Assembly (NCBI GenBank): GCA_963663675.1
Contig: OY760498.1
Span: 1,922,001-1,986,000, forward strand
DNA: 64,000 bases
Direction: 5' to 3'
Origin: CAINVV01 sp963663675
Lineage (GTDB): Bacteria > Bacteroidota > Bacteroidia > Bacteroidales > Prolixibacteraceae
Shown here: positions 27,047 to 35,598 of the stretch, one piece after another
How the letters are laid out: the number at the start of each line of letters is the position of its first letter
Numbering within the stretch: position 1 is the first letter of the stretch
Position numbers and translations under genes: made by a program
Notes under the pieces: model-generated
What the model was told of the DNA's origin: nothing
Database searches by the model: none
Seen by the model: the letters and a program-made list of their open reading frames with translations, nothing else

Positions 27047-27805
27047 ATGAACAATACCGTTTTGGGCATATTCGCTCATCCCGATGATGCAGAGATTATG
27101 GTGGCCGGGACACTTTCACATTTCAAAAATGCCGGATGGAACGTGCATATTGCTACAATGACTCCGGGTGACAAGGGATCTGCCGATCTTTCCAGGGAGG
27201 CGATCAGTCTTATCAGGAAAGCTGAAGCTCAAAAAAGCGCCTCATTGTTAGGCGGAACTTATCATTGTCTCGAAAATGAGGACATTTATTTCATGTACGA
27301 TCGTGAAACAATCAACAGGACAACTTCACTCATCAGGAAGGTTAAGCCGGATATCGTTATAACAGCCAGTCCAGCTGATTATATGGGCGATCATGAAATT
27401 ACCAGCAAAATTGTACAGACCGCCTGTTTCTCGTCCGGCATTAAAAACATGGAAATAAGTGAGGCCTGCCTTGAAAATGTTCCGGCACTCTATTATTGTG
27501 ATCCGATGGATGGTGTGGACATTTTCGGAAAATCTGTTCAGCCGGCCATTTATGTTGATATTACTGAAGAAATGGATGTGAAGGAACATATGCTTGCCTG
27601 TCATGAAAGTCAGCGCAGCTGGCTCAGAACACACCATAAAATGGATGAGTACATTCTTGCCATGAAAAGATTCTCGGCCATAAGAGGAGCCGAAATAAGT
27701 GTTCCTTACGCTGAAGGTTACAGGCAACACCTTGGGCATGGATTTCCGCGGAATAATGTACTCATGGAGGTAATGGGCAGCTTTATTATACTGAATGAGG
27801 AATAA
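27047..27805 (+). CDS. PIG-L/LmbE family N-deacetylase
   Basis: AHPDDAE near the N-terminus (about residue 10) is the zinc-binding and catalytic motif of the LmbE/PIG-L family, and the third zinc ligand is the histidine in MGDHEITSKIV at about residue 112. The family removes acetyl groups from N-acetylglucosamine-containing compounds such as GlcNAc-PI, GlcNAc-inositol and GlcNAc-malate. There is no signal peptide. Second gene of the three-gene operon; a deacetylase next to a glucosamine-phosphate-deaminase-like protein makes an amino-sugar substrate likely. Confidence 0.88.
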   Translation: MNNTVLGIFAHPDDAEIMVAGTLSHFKNAGWNVHIATMTPGDKGSADLSREAISLIRKAEAQKSASLLGGTYHCLENEDIYFMYDRETINRTTSLIRKVKPDIVITASPADYMGDHEITSKIVQTACFSSGIKNMEISEACLENVPALYYCDPMDGVDIFGKSVQPAIYVDITEEMDVKEHMLACHESQRSWLRTHHKMDEYILAMKRFSAIRGAEISVPYAEGYRQHLGHGFPRNNVLMEVMGSFIILNEE

Positions 27806-27837
27806 TTCGGAATTTAAATACCAATAAACTATTAGCA

Positions 27838-28770
27838 ATGGCTAGAAAATTAAGTATGCTGGCACCTGAATGGTGGGATTTTACAACGCTTGAGGACGAT
27901 TTGCTCAGTGATGTGGCAAAACTCTCTGCCAATGACCTGCAACAGTTGTCCAGGGATGGATTTAAAGTTGTGTTCTATGATACACTGGAGGATTTTTACC
28001 TGGCTGAAGCTTTGGAATACATTACTTCATGGCAGCAGGCTACTGCTGATCAGCCGGTTGGAATATGCGGTCCTATCGGACCCACCGAACAGCTTCCGCT
28101 TGTTGCCAGGATGGTCAACGAGTTAAATATCAACCTTTCCAATGCTCATTTCTGGGGCATGGATGAGTGGGTGGTTGATCGAAAAGAAATGGCTGCCTCC
28201 CATCCTCTTTCATTTGAAAAAGCCGACAGGGAACTTTGTTTTAACCGTATCAGGCCTGAATTAAAAATGCCGGATTCCAACATGCATTTTCCCAAAGCGG
28301 ATACCTCCGCATATATTAAAAGCTGGGATAGCGGTATCAGGTGCGCTGTGATGCAGGGTGGGCAGGGGGATACCAAACACTGGGCATTCAACGATCCGGT
28401 CAAACGCGATGGACTTTACAGGGATCAGCCTCCTGCACCCGAAGAATTCAGGAAACTTACAACCCGTATTGTAGATCTCCATCCCGTTACCTGTATGCAG
28501 AATGCACGAACCAGCGCGGGAGGGGTCGTAACGGGTATCCCGCGGCAGGCATTGACTGTAGGGCCTGTCCAGACCTGGAAGGCCGATAAGGTATCAATTT
28601 GGCAGGCAGGAGCACACGACAATGCCTTCGGTCAGCGGTTGACTGCTTTTATGATCAGCAAAAATATTATGGACAGCGCAGTACCGATGTCATTGCTTGC
28701 GGATCACCCCAATGTGCAGTTTAACTATTACAGGGGTGGTATCGGAGTCTGCGAAACAGAAATGCATTGA
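27838..28770 (+). CDS. NagB-like glucosamine-6-phosphate deaminase/isomerase homologue
   Basis: The fold signals of the NagB/RpiA superfamily are visible: GICGPIGPTEQLPL resembles the phosphate-binding loop, GMDEW (D109) matches the FNMDEY aspartate of NagB, and GDTKHWAFNDP matches the GNDGHIAFNEP active-site loop with D178 and H181. Two differences stand out: one residue is inserted between the aspartate and the histidine, and the glutamate of NEP is aspartate (D186). It is a divergent member that may act on a modified or different amino-sugar phosphate. Length is 310 residues against about 266 in E. coli NagB. Third gene of the operon with the oxidoreductase and the LmbE deacetylase. Confidence 0.82.
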   Translation: MARKLSMLAPEWWDFTTLEDDLLSDVAKLSANDLQQLSRDGFKVVFYDTLEDFYLAEALEYITSWQQATADQPVGICGPIGPTEQLPLVARMVNELNINLSNAHFWGMDEWVVDRKEMAASHPLSFEKADRELCFNRIRPELKMPDSNMHFPKADTSAYIKSWDSGIRCAVMQGGQGDTKHWAFNDPVKRDGLYRDQPPAPEEFRKLTTRIVDLHPVTCMQNARTSAGGVVTGIPRQALTVGPVQTWKADKVSIWQAGAHDNAFGQRLTAFMISKNIMDSAVPMSLLADHPNVQFNYYRGGIGVCETEMH

Positions 28771-28856
28771 AAATTTTTCCCGGGACGTGGAAAAAAGGTA
28801 GAATATTTACCGTTTAACCCTTTTAATTAACTATATATCAATAAATTAAAATATTT

Positions 28857-29597
28857 CTATTTCATCCTTCTTACTCTTACATCAATCTTGCTGTCCTTTA
28901 GCAAGTCAACCAGCAATTTCGGATCTGTATCACCCATGTGGTAAGGATACAATATTGCAGGCATAAAGCTGAGGGCACCTTTAGCCACCATCTCAGGAGT
29001 CATGGTATATGGCAGGTTCATCGGCAGGAATGCGATGTCAATATTTTTCAGCTCAGCCATTTCCGGGATATTTTCCGTATCTCCTGCGATGTAAATTCTT
29101 TTGCCTCCGTAGCTTATCACATAACCGTTGCCGTTTCCTTTCGGATGATAGGGTATCCCATCGTGCTTGTTGACAATATTGTAGGCGGGTACGGCTTTAA
29201 TGTGAATATCTCCGTACGACTTTTCCTGTCCGTTGGTTAGAACTTCTGCTGATTCGACTTTCCCGCTGCAACTCTGGCTGACTATTGTTTTTGAATCCGG
29301 TTTGGTAACAAGAGCAAGGGCATTTTTATCGAGGTGATCTCCATGCTCATGAGTTACCAGAATCAGGTCCCCCTTGGGGAGGGTTGTATAATCGGCCTGC
29401 CCGGAGACCGGATCAACATGAATCACTGTATTTCCGGCTTTCAGCATTAGGGTTCCATGACCAATGAAAGTAATGACAAGTTTTCCCTTGCCGGTTTCGA
29501 AACTGTCTGTTTCAAATCTTTTTGCAGAATTGTTGTTTTGGCAGTAGCCTGAAAATGCAATTGCAAAAACCATGACAACTATGGTTAAGATTTTCAT
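28857..29597 (-). CDS. Secreted MBL-fold metallohydrolase (UlaG-like)
   Basis: A signal peptide (about 19 residues, ending GYCQ) precedes a metallo-beta-lactamase fold. The HxHxDH motif is THEHGDHLD at about residue 83. Further ligands are IAGDTEN and YPYHMGDTD. This group of UlaG-like or RNase-Z-like hydrolases includes lactonases and phosphoesterases, and no beta-lactamase activity is implied. Convergent with the NagB-like gene and divergent from the propeller/toroid gene at 29762. Confidence 0.85.
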   Translation of the reverse strand: MKILTIVVMVFAIAFSGYCQNNNSAKRFETDSFETGKGKLVITFIGHGTLMLKAGNTVIHVDPVSGQADYTTLPKGDLILVTHEHGDHLDKNALALVTKPDSKTIVSQSCSGKVESAEVLTNGQEKSYGDIHIKAVPAYNIVNKHDGIPYHPKGNGNGYVISYGGKRIYIAGDTENIPEMAELKNIDIAFLPMNLPYTMTPEMVAKGALSFMPAILYPYHMGDTDPKLLVDLLKDSKIDVRVRRMK

Positions 29598-29761
29598 AAT
29601 TAATACATTGAATGAATATTATTTATTCGATAGGATGATCCGCATATTATTTATACGAATTTAGTGTTAAGTTAGTTAAACCGGTAATACATCAAAAAAA
29701 ATATATTTGAAAAAATGAGTAGTTTTATCCCTTGAATCGTATTATAAACTACTACTACAAA

Positions 29762-31993
29762 ATGAGAAATCTATTTTACTTGCTGACTTTGGTCGGAGTA
29801 CTTTTTTTGTACTCTTTTTCTCCTGCTGATAAACAGCCTGTATATCAGGATATTCCGTATTCGCAGGAATACAGCGTTAAATATTACGCCAAATCGGATT
29901 CCATTCACCTTCTTAAAGTGGGATGTGACAGAAACGGGGATATCAAAATTCTGACTTCAACCGGATTGTTCAAACCATATGACGGCCATTTTTTGTATTC
30001 TGGGACGCTTGAAAAAGACAGGTCGTATCGTCCATTAAGCGCGAAAAAGCTGACTGATCTGGTTATTTATAAGGACCAGTTTGTCTACCTTGATGACAAG
30101 GCTGTTTTAAGTAATGCCTGGGCGGGAAAGCTATTTTCAAAACATGGATTAGCTGATGCTAAAAATTTTACAGCCGGCAAGGACTTTGTTTTCCTTGTAA
30201 CAAACGGCAAAGAAATCAGGCTGGTCAGTGACTCAAAGGTTGAATGGACAGGCAATTTTCCTGACAATGAGGTACTTTCAGTAAGATATGATCCAGAAAC
30301 GAATTTCTTCTGGCTGTTGGGTAAATCACAGCTTTGTCTCTTTGATCCTGTAAAAAATGTGCTGAAACCGGTATTCAGCTCGGAAAATATGACCAGTTTT
30401 GATCTGAGTAAAGACAAGAAGACAATTTTTATCGGTACGGGCAACGGATACCTGAAATTTGATGCCATTTCCAAAAAACAGTCCGGAGCCATTATCCAGC
30501 GGGTACCATGTTCCAATATTACAGCTGTTGAAGAAGTTAACGGCCAGATCTGGTTCGGAACCAATGAAGGCGCTTTTCAGCTGCGTCAGGACGGCAAGTA
30601 CAATTTCTACAATGGTGAAAGATGGCTTCCATCCAACCTGGTGTTGGATTTCGCAAAGGGAGAAAATAATTCCGTCCTTATTTTAACTGATAAGGGTATG
30701 ACAGAACTGGTCTACAAGAACTGGACACTTGCTGAAAAGGCGGAATATTATGAAAAACAGGTCCGGTTGCGACACATCCGCAATGGTTTTAACTCTTCTT
30801 TCGACAGCATGGAGAAAGGAAATATTGCCAGCGGAAGACTGAGTGATTCAGATAATGATGGTCTCTGGACAACTATGTACCTGGCCGGAGAAGTTTTCAG
30901 ATACGCTGTCACAAAATCGGAAGATGCATTGCAGAATTGCAGGGAATCGCTGGATGCCATTGAACGTTTGTATACCATCAACGGTCTGGTTGGTTTTCCA
31001 TCCAGGTCTTTTGAACGCAGCGGCTGGATGAAATATCTTGGAGATTCCGACAGATGGAGAAACTCACCTGACCCGGAATGGGACTGGAAAACGACCACCA
31101 GCAGTGACGAAGCAATCGGGCATATTTTTGTTTTGGGGGCTATGGCCGAACTGATTGGTGACCAGGATCTTAAAAACCGTTCTATTCACCTGATTGATAT
31201 ACTTATGCAGCATATTGTCGACCACGATATGTACCTGATCGACTGGGACGGAAAACCGACCCTCTGGGGGAAATGGAATCCCGCCTATGTAAATTCCTTT
31301 CCTTTGAACATAGGTGACAGGAAATTAAACTCTTCCAACATTGTTTCCATGCTTCAGACAGCTTATCATTTTACACATAAGGAGATTTTCAAACAAAAGG
31401 CGTTTGAGCTGATGATCAAAGACGGTTACTACCAAAACCTGATGCAAAAGATGAATAAAATCGGGTCAGCTGATCCCAATGCGGATGAACACAGCAAGAT
31501 GCTTTCAGGAGACTGGAACCATTCAGATGATGAAATGTATTTTGTTGGATACTGGGGATTGTACCGTTATGCTTTCAACGATACATTAAAAACGAAATTC
31601 AAGGAGTCCATTATCGACCACTGGCAGATAGAAAGGCCTGAAAAGGAGGGTGCCTGGAATATCTTTACTGCCTTGACGGGTACTCCTTATTTCGACTTGA
31701 ATGAAGCTGCCTGGTGGCTGAGGGAATACCCGATTGATTTGATCGAATGGGTGATCATTAACAGCAACAGGAAAGATATTGACAAGATGGAGCCGAATTT
31801 CAGGATGCAGACCATCAGGGAGGTTTTGCCACCTGATGAAACACCTATCAGCAGGCACAACGGAAATATGTTCCACCTTGACAGAACCCATGGTAACGGA
31901 AATTCTGAAAGCAGTGCCGGTGATATCTGGCTGTTGCCTTACTGGATGGGTAGGTATCTCGGCGTAATCAGCGCTCCTGTTAACAAAAAATGA
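29762..31993 (+). CDS. Secreted propeller plus alpha-toroid protein (paralogue of the one at 11520)
   Basis: The start at 29762 gives a signal peptide (MRNLFYLLTLVGVLFLYSFS); an in-frame TTG at 29732 is less likely. About 310 residues of propeller-like repeats (IGTGNGYLKFDA, WFGTNEGAFQLRQDG) are followed by a helix-rich domain. It shares with the paralogue SDSDNDGLWT, GFPSRSFERSG, DPEWDWKTTTSSDEAIGH, WDGKPTLWGKWNPAYVN, GDWNHSDDEM and LLPYWMGRY. The alternation of tryptophans and acidic residues suggests carbohydrate binding in a toroid active site. I do not recognise a characterised family. Length 743 residues. The DUF1080 gene follows at about 90 bp. Confidence 0.7.
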   Translation: MRNLFYLLTLVGVLFLYSFSPADKQPVYQDIPYSQEYSVKYYAKSDSIHLLKVGCDRNGDIKILTSTGLFKPYDGHFLYSGTLEKDRSYRPLSAKKLTDLVIYKDQFVYLDDKAVLSNAWAGKLFSKHGLADAKNFTAGKDFVFLVTNGKEIRLVSDSKVEWTGNFPDNEVLSVRYDPETNFFWLLGKSQLCLFDPVKNVLKPVFSSENMTSFDLSKDKKTIFIGTGNGYLKFDAISKKQSGAIIQRVPCSNITAVEEVNGQIWFGTNEGAFQLRQDGKYNFYNGERWLPSNLVLDFAKGENNSVLILTDKGMTELVYKNWTLAEKAEYYEKQVRLRHIRNGFNSSFDSMEKGNIASGRLSDSDNDGLWTTMYLAGEVFRYAVTKSEDALQNCRESLDAIERLYTINGLVGFPSRSFERSGWMKYLGDSDRWRNSPDPEWDWKTTTSSDEAIGHIFVLGAMAELIGDQDLKNRSIHLIDILMQHIVDHDMYLIDWDGKPTLWGKWNPAYVNSFPLNIGDRKLNSSNIVSMLQTAYHFTHKEIFKQKAFELMIKDGYYQNLMQKMNKIGSADPNADEHSKMLSGDWNHSDDEMYFVGYWGLYRYAFNDTLKTKFKESIIDHWQIERPEKEGAWNIFTALTGTPYFDLNEAAWWLREYPIDLIEWVIINSNRKDIDKMEPNFRMQTIREVLPPDETPISRHNGNMFHLDRTHGNGNSESSAGDIWLLPYWMGRYLGVISAPVNKK

Positions 31994-32082
31994 TGATGCC
32001 ATTCATTCTTTTCATGAGAATGGTTACTTTTGGGTAAGGATTTCTAATTATCCGTAATTTACTGATTAACAAATAAATAATT

Positions 32083-32799
32083 ATGAAAAAATTTTCCCTG
32101 GTACTTGTATTGGCAGTTGTGGTTGGCTTTACAAATCAAAGTATGGGCCAGTCCGGAATCAATACGCTCACGAAAAAAGAGGTGAAAGAAGGCTGGAAAT
32201 TATTATTTGACGGACACAACCCTACCCAGTGGAGGAGTGTAAACAAAGAGACATTTCCGGATAAGGGCTGGTCCATCAAGGAAGGATGCATGGTTTCAGG
32301 CGGAGGCGGCAGTATCGTTTCCAGGGTGGAATACGGTAATTTTGATCTCGTCTGGGATTGGAAAATGATGGATGCGGGCGGTAACAGCGGTGTTAAATAT
32401 TTCGTCAAAGAGGGACCAAAAGACGCTCTCGGAATTGAATACCAGATGCTGGATGATGCAGGACATCCCTGGATGAAAGATGGCAGGATGAAAGCATTTG
32501 ATTATCATACCAATGGTGCCGTTTATGAAATTTATCCGCCTTCACCCAAAAAAATAGACAAACCTATCGGTGAATGGAATACCAGCCGGGTGCTGTCAAA
32601 AGGAAAACATGTCGAGCATTGGCTCAACGGGGCTAAAATTGCTGAATATGAACGCGGCAGTGAAGATTTCAACACAAGGATCGCCAAAAGCAAATTCAAG
32701 GATGTGCCAAATTTCGGCCTGCATGATAAGGGGTTGCTGATGTTGACGGACCACGGCAGCATTGTGTACTTTAGAAACCTGAAAATCAGGGAACTCTAG
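32083..32799 (+). CDS. Secreted DUF1080 (3-keto-disaccharide hydrolase-like) protein
   Basis: A signal peptide (about 22 residues, ending SMGQ) precedes a concanavalin-like DUF1080 domain: WKLLFDGHNPTQWR, GCMVSGGGGSIVSRVEYGNFDLVWDWKM, GGNSGVKYFV and YQMLDDAGHP. Members of this family have been shown to cleave 3-keto-glycosides made by Gfo/Idh/MocA dehydrogenases, and many occur in the same genomes and loci as those enzymes, as here. Length (238 residues) is normal. A good intrinsic terminator follows at 32828-32867. Confidence 0.87.
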   Translation: MKKFSLVLVLAVVVGFTNQSMGQSGINTLTKKEVKEGWKLLFDGHNPTQWRSVNKETFPDKGWSIKEGCMVSGGGGSIVSRVEYGNFDLVWDWKMMDAGGNSGVKYFVKEGPKDALGIEYQMLDDAGHPWMKDGRMKAFDYHTNGAVYEIYPPSPKKIDKPIGEWNTSRVLSKGKHVEHWLNGAKIAEYERGSEDFNTRIAKSKFKDVPNFGLHDKGLLMLTDHGSIVYFRNLKIREL

Positions 32800-32827
32800 A
32801 GGATTTTGGATTTCCGGGTAAAAAAAA

Positions 32828-32867
32828 TGGTTGGATGAAGGTAATCTTCTTTCAACCACTTTTTTTG
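32828..32867 (+). terminator. Intrinsic terminator after the DUF1080 gene
   Basis: A hairpin with arms TGGTTGGAtGAAG and CTTCtTTCAACCA (12 pairs, one T-T mismatch, 5-nt loop GTAAT) is followed by CTTTTTTT. Confidence 0.85.
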
Positions 32868-32946
32868 CCTGTTTTATCAATCCAATGCAGATCAGATCTT
32901 TGCCTGAACTATTCCAGAATCGAAATTTGAAAATCCAAAATAAATT

Positions 32947-33489
32947 TTATTTTCCTTCTATCCATTTAATGATTTTTTCATCATTGGGAAGTACCTTGGG
33001 CAGCACAACATCTGCCAGTTGACCCTTTTCATTGATAAGAAATTTCTGAAAGTTCCATTGAACCGGGGCGTCCATTAAATTGTTTTCAGCCTTGTTTGTC
33101 AGCCATTTATACAACGGATTAATATCACCGCCCTTGACTGAAATCTTTGACATCATCGGGAAGGTAACGCCATAGTTTTGCGTGCAGAATTCCTTGATTT
33201 CAGAATTGGTGCCAGGCTCCTGGGAATTGAAATTGTTGGCAGGAAATCCGATAATTACAAAATTCCTGTCCTTGTATTTTTCATACAGCTTTTCCAGAAT
33301 GGCATATTGAGGTGTAAATCCGCATTTGGAAGCTGTGTTGACTACCATCACCTTTTTCCCTTTTAAAGATGACAGATCAAAGTTCTTACCATCAAGGGTA
33401 GTGGCTTTGAAATCGTACAACACTTTAGTTTGCGCTGAAAGTCCTGTTATTGTGAAGATTAAGCCGATTGTAAAAAATAATTTTCTCAT
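32947..33489 (-). CDS. Glutathione peroxidase family thiol peroxidase, exported
   Basis: A signal peptide (about 20 residues, ending LSAQ) is followed by the Gpx signature VNTASKCGFTPQY with the peroxidatic cysteine, and later GFPANNFNSQEPG with the glutamine, and a WNFQKFLI segment with the tryptophan and asparagine of the active site. The cysteine (not selenocysteine) form usually works with thioredoxin rather than glutathione. It reduces peroxides, here probably outside the cytoplasm. Length 180 residues. Divergent from dnaX. Confidence 0.93.
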   Translation of the reverse strand: MRKLFFTIGLIFTITGLSAQTKVLYDFKATTLDGKNFDLSSLKGKKVMVVNTASKCGFTPQYAILEKLYEKYKDRNFVIIGFPANNFNSQEPGTNSEIKEFCTQNYGVTFPMMSKISVKGGDINPLYKWLTNKAENNLMDAPVQWNFQKFLINEKGQLADVVLPKVLPNDEKIIKWIEGK

Positions 33490-33736
33490 ATTTATAATCT
33501 TTCTAAATAATAATTTATTGTTTTATACGTTCCTGTAAAATAATGGTTACCATGCAGATTAATCAATTTCAATTGGAAATGAGATTTTAACAAATGTTCG
33601 CATTCGCATAAATCCGGGGCATTTTATTCATTTTTACCCCGTTCAAAATTTCGGGTGGTTGATAACTTATTGTAGACACGGGTTGCCAACTATCATTTTT
33701 CTCTTATTTTTGAAGTCGCAAAGGATTTCTTTCTGC

Positions 33737-34861
33737 ATGGAACATTACATAGTCTCTGCCCGCAAATATCGTCCCGACACTTTCACCACAGTTGTCGGGC
33801 AACCTGCTATTACTTCGACACTTAAAAATGCCATCAGGAGTAATCATCTGGCTCACGCTTATTTGTTTTGCGGACCGAGGGGAGTTGGGAAGACCACATC
33901 CGCACGAATTTTCGCCAAGACAATCAATTGCCTGAACCTCTCGGCAGATACAGAACCCTGCAATAAATGTGAATCCTGCACCTCTTTCGGTGAAAACCGT
34001 TCCTACAACATACATGAACTGGATGCTGCTTCAAACAATTCTGTTGAGGATATCCGTTCTCTGGTAGATAAAGTGAGGATACCACCACAAATTGGAAAGT
34101 ATAGCGTATATATCATCGATGAGGTACACATGCTTTCATCCGCTGCGTTCAATGCTTTTTTAAAAACGCTGGAAGAGCCCCCGGCGCACGCGATTTTTAT
34201 CCTGGCCACCACCGAGAAACAGAAAATTTTACCAACCATCCTTTCGAGGTGTCAGATATATGATTTCAACCGGATCAGCATTTCTGACATCGAAAAATAC
34301 CTTCAGGAAGTTGCTCTTAAGCAAAATGTATCAATTGAGCCGGAAGCGCTAAACATCATCGCCCAGAAAGCCGATGGCGCCATGCGGGATGCGCTCTCCA
34401 TTTTTGACCAGGTCGTAAGTTTTTGCGGCGAAAAGGTGACTTACCAGGATACAATTGCCAATCTGAATGTTCTCGACTACGATTATTATTTCAAGTTGAC
34501 GGATGGATTCCTCAAAGGGGATGTATCCGGTAATCTTTTGATATTTAATGATATATTATCTAAAGGGTTCAATGCTCATCATTTTGTAATCGGTCTTTCC
34601 CGTCATTTTCGTGACTTGCTGATCAGCCGAGATGTTGCCACTCTTCCATTGCTGGAAGTCGGCGGAGAAATAAAAGAACACTACAGGAAACAGGCTTCAA
34701 ATTGCAGTGAGGATTTTTTGACTGCTTCCCTGATTATTGCCTCTGAATGCGATATCCAGTACAGAAATTCATCAAACCAGCGTTTTTTGGTTGAACTGGC
34801 ACTAATCAGGTGCGCCCAACTGGTTGAGCAACTAAAAAAAAAACAATTGACGAGGCCATAA
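33737..34861 (+). CDS. dnaX: DNA polymerase III gamma subunit (short product of dnaX)
   Basis: This is the clamp-loader ATPase. The start at 33737 (MEHYIVSARKYRP) is the family N-terminus; a TTG-type upstream extension is not supported. The Walker A motif GPRGVGKTT is near residue 45, the zinc module CNKCESC near 76, the Walker B motif DEVHM near 128 and the sensor 1 segment LATTEKQKILPTILSRC near 158. The zero frame runs through a ten-A run at 34834-34843 and stops at 34859-34861 after QLTRP, giving 374 residues, the size of a gamma-type product. A -1 shift at the A-run would continue to 35499 and give a 587-residue tau protein. Divergent from the peroxidase gene, 247 bp apart. Confidence 0.93.
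   Translation: MEHYIVSARKYRPDTFTTVVGQPAITSTLKNAIRSNHLAHAYLFCGPRGVGKTTSARIFAKTINCLNLSADTEPCNKCESCTSFGENRSYNIHELDAASNNSVEDIRSLVDKVRIPPQIGKYSVYIIDEVHMLSSAAFNAFLKTLEEPPAHAIFILATTEKQKILPTILSRCQIYDFNRISISDIEKYLQEVALKQNVSIEPEALNIIAQKADGAMRDALSIFDQVVSFCGEKVTYQDTIANLNVLDYDYYFKLTDGFLKGDVSGNLLIFNDILSKGFNAHHFVIGLSRHFRDLLISRDVATLPLLEVGGEIKEHYRKQASNCSEDFLTASLIIASECDIQYRNSSNQRFLVELALIRCAQLVEQLKKKQLTRP
34834..34843 (+). promoter_or_regulatory. A10 slippage/frameshift site in dnaX
   Basis: Ten consecutive A residues in the phase CTA AAA AAA AAA CAA. The tau-specific C-terminal frame lies in the -1 phase and is entered if the ribosome slips by -1 or if the RNA polymerase adds one A. The zero-frame stop is only 16 bases after the run. 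I see no strong downstream stem-loop and no internal Shine-Dalgarno, which favours transcriptional slippage as in Thermus dnaX (A9). A sequence error in the run cannot be excluded. Confidence 0.7.
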
Positions 34862-35499
34862 GCTGCTTGTTTTTTCTGCCGGTATTTAGCACGGACACTC
34901 CTGTTGTACAATTAGTTAATGAGGGTGTGATTCTCTCAGAAGCACCTGGAAAATCAACTGATGCTGTTAAACCAATTGAGATTCCGCCTGCCGATCCATT
35001 AAGAAAAACTAAGCGCGTTCAAATAGAACATCTTTCAATACCTTCAATATCAGGAATGTTGAAGGGCGAGCATTTGCCGGAAGTAGCCGAACCCGGATCC
35101 TCATTTTCCAGGGGGAAAGAAAGCGCCAGGGAACATCCTTTTGATGCCGGTCAGCTGATAAATGCCTGGAAGTCCTTTGCCGACAGCGTCGAGGCAGGCC
35201 AACTGAAATCGGCACTATCCGTGAGAGAACCGGTCCTGCTTGAAAATTTTTGCGTTGAATACCACCTCGACAACGAAGTTCAGAAGCAGCGTATCATCCT
35301 TGATCTTAAGCCTAAATTACTGGCTCATTTGCACAGGGAATTGCACAATGAACTGATAAACATCGAATTCAGCGTGACTGAAAATAAGGACGAGATCATG
35401 AACAAGCCTTACACGGATCAGGAAAAATTCAACACTCTATCCGCAAAATACCCGGTGCTCAGTGTGTTGAAACAAAGATTCGGGCTGGATTTTGAATAA
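34844..35499 (+). CDS. dnaX: tau-specific C-terminal part of DnaX, -1 frame
   Basis: The -1 frame after the A-run reads TIDEAISCLFFLPVF and goes on through a proline/charge-rich linker with SIPSISGMLKG, typical of Bacteroidota DnaX, to a structured C-terminal domain (INAWKSFADSV, FCVEYHLDNEVQKQRI, LSVLKQRFGLDFE). This part binds the polymerase alpha subunit and helicase in other bacteria. It has no plausible start of its own and its codon use matches the upstream part, so it must be expressed by slippage or by frameshift. The whole tau product would be 587 residues, as usual for the phylum. Confidence 0.82.
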
Positions 35500-35598
35500 T
35501 TCCCCTTTTCTGACTTATTCAATTTCAGGTATCTTGTTACTCAACCATAATTTTATACTTTTATCGTTCCAAAAAAGTAAGATTCAAAACAGTATTAT

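Noticed and set aside
33601..33640. Hairpin CGGGG/CCCCG between the peroxidase and dnaX
   Set aside because: Only 5 pairs with a 17-nt loop and no T-tail.
34867..35499. A separate gene after dnaX
   Set aside because: It has no own start context and its content is the tau-specific domain, so it is read as part of dnaX by slippage.
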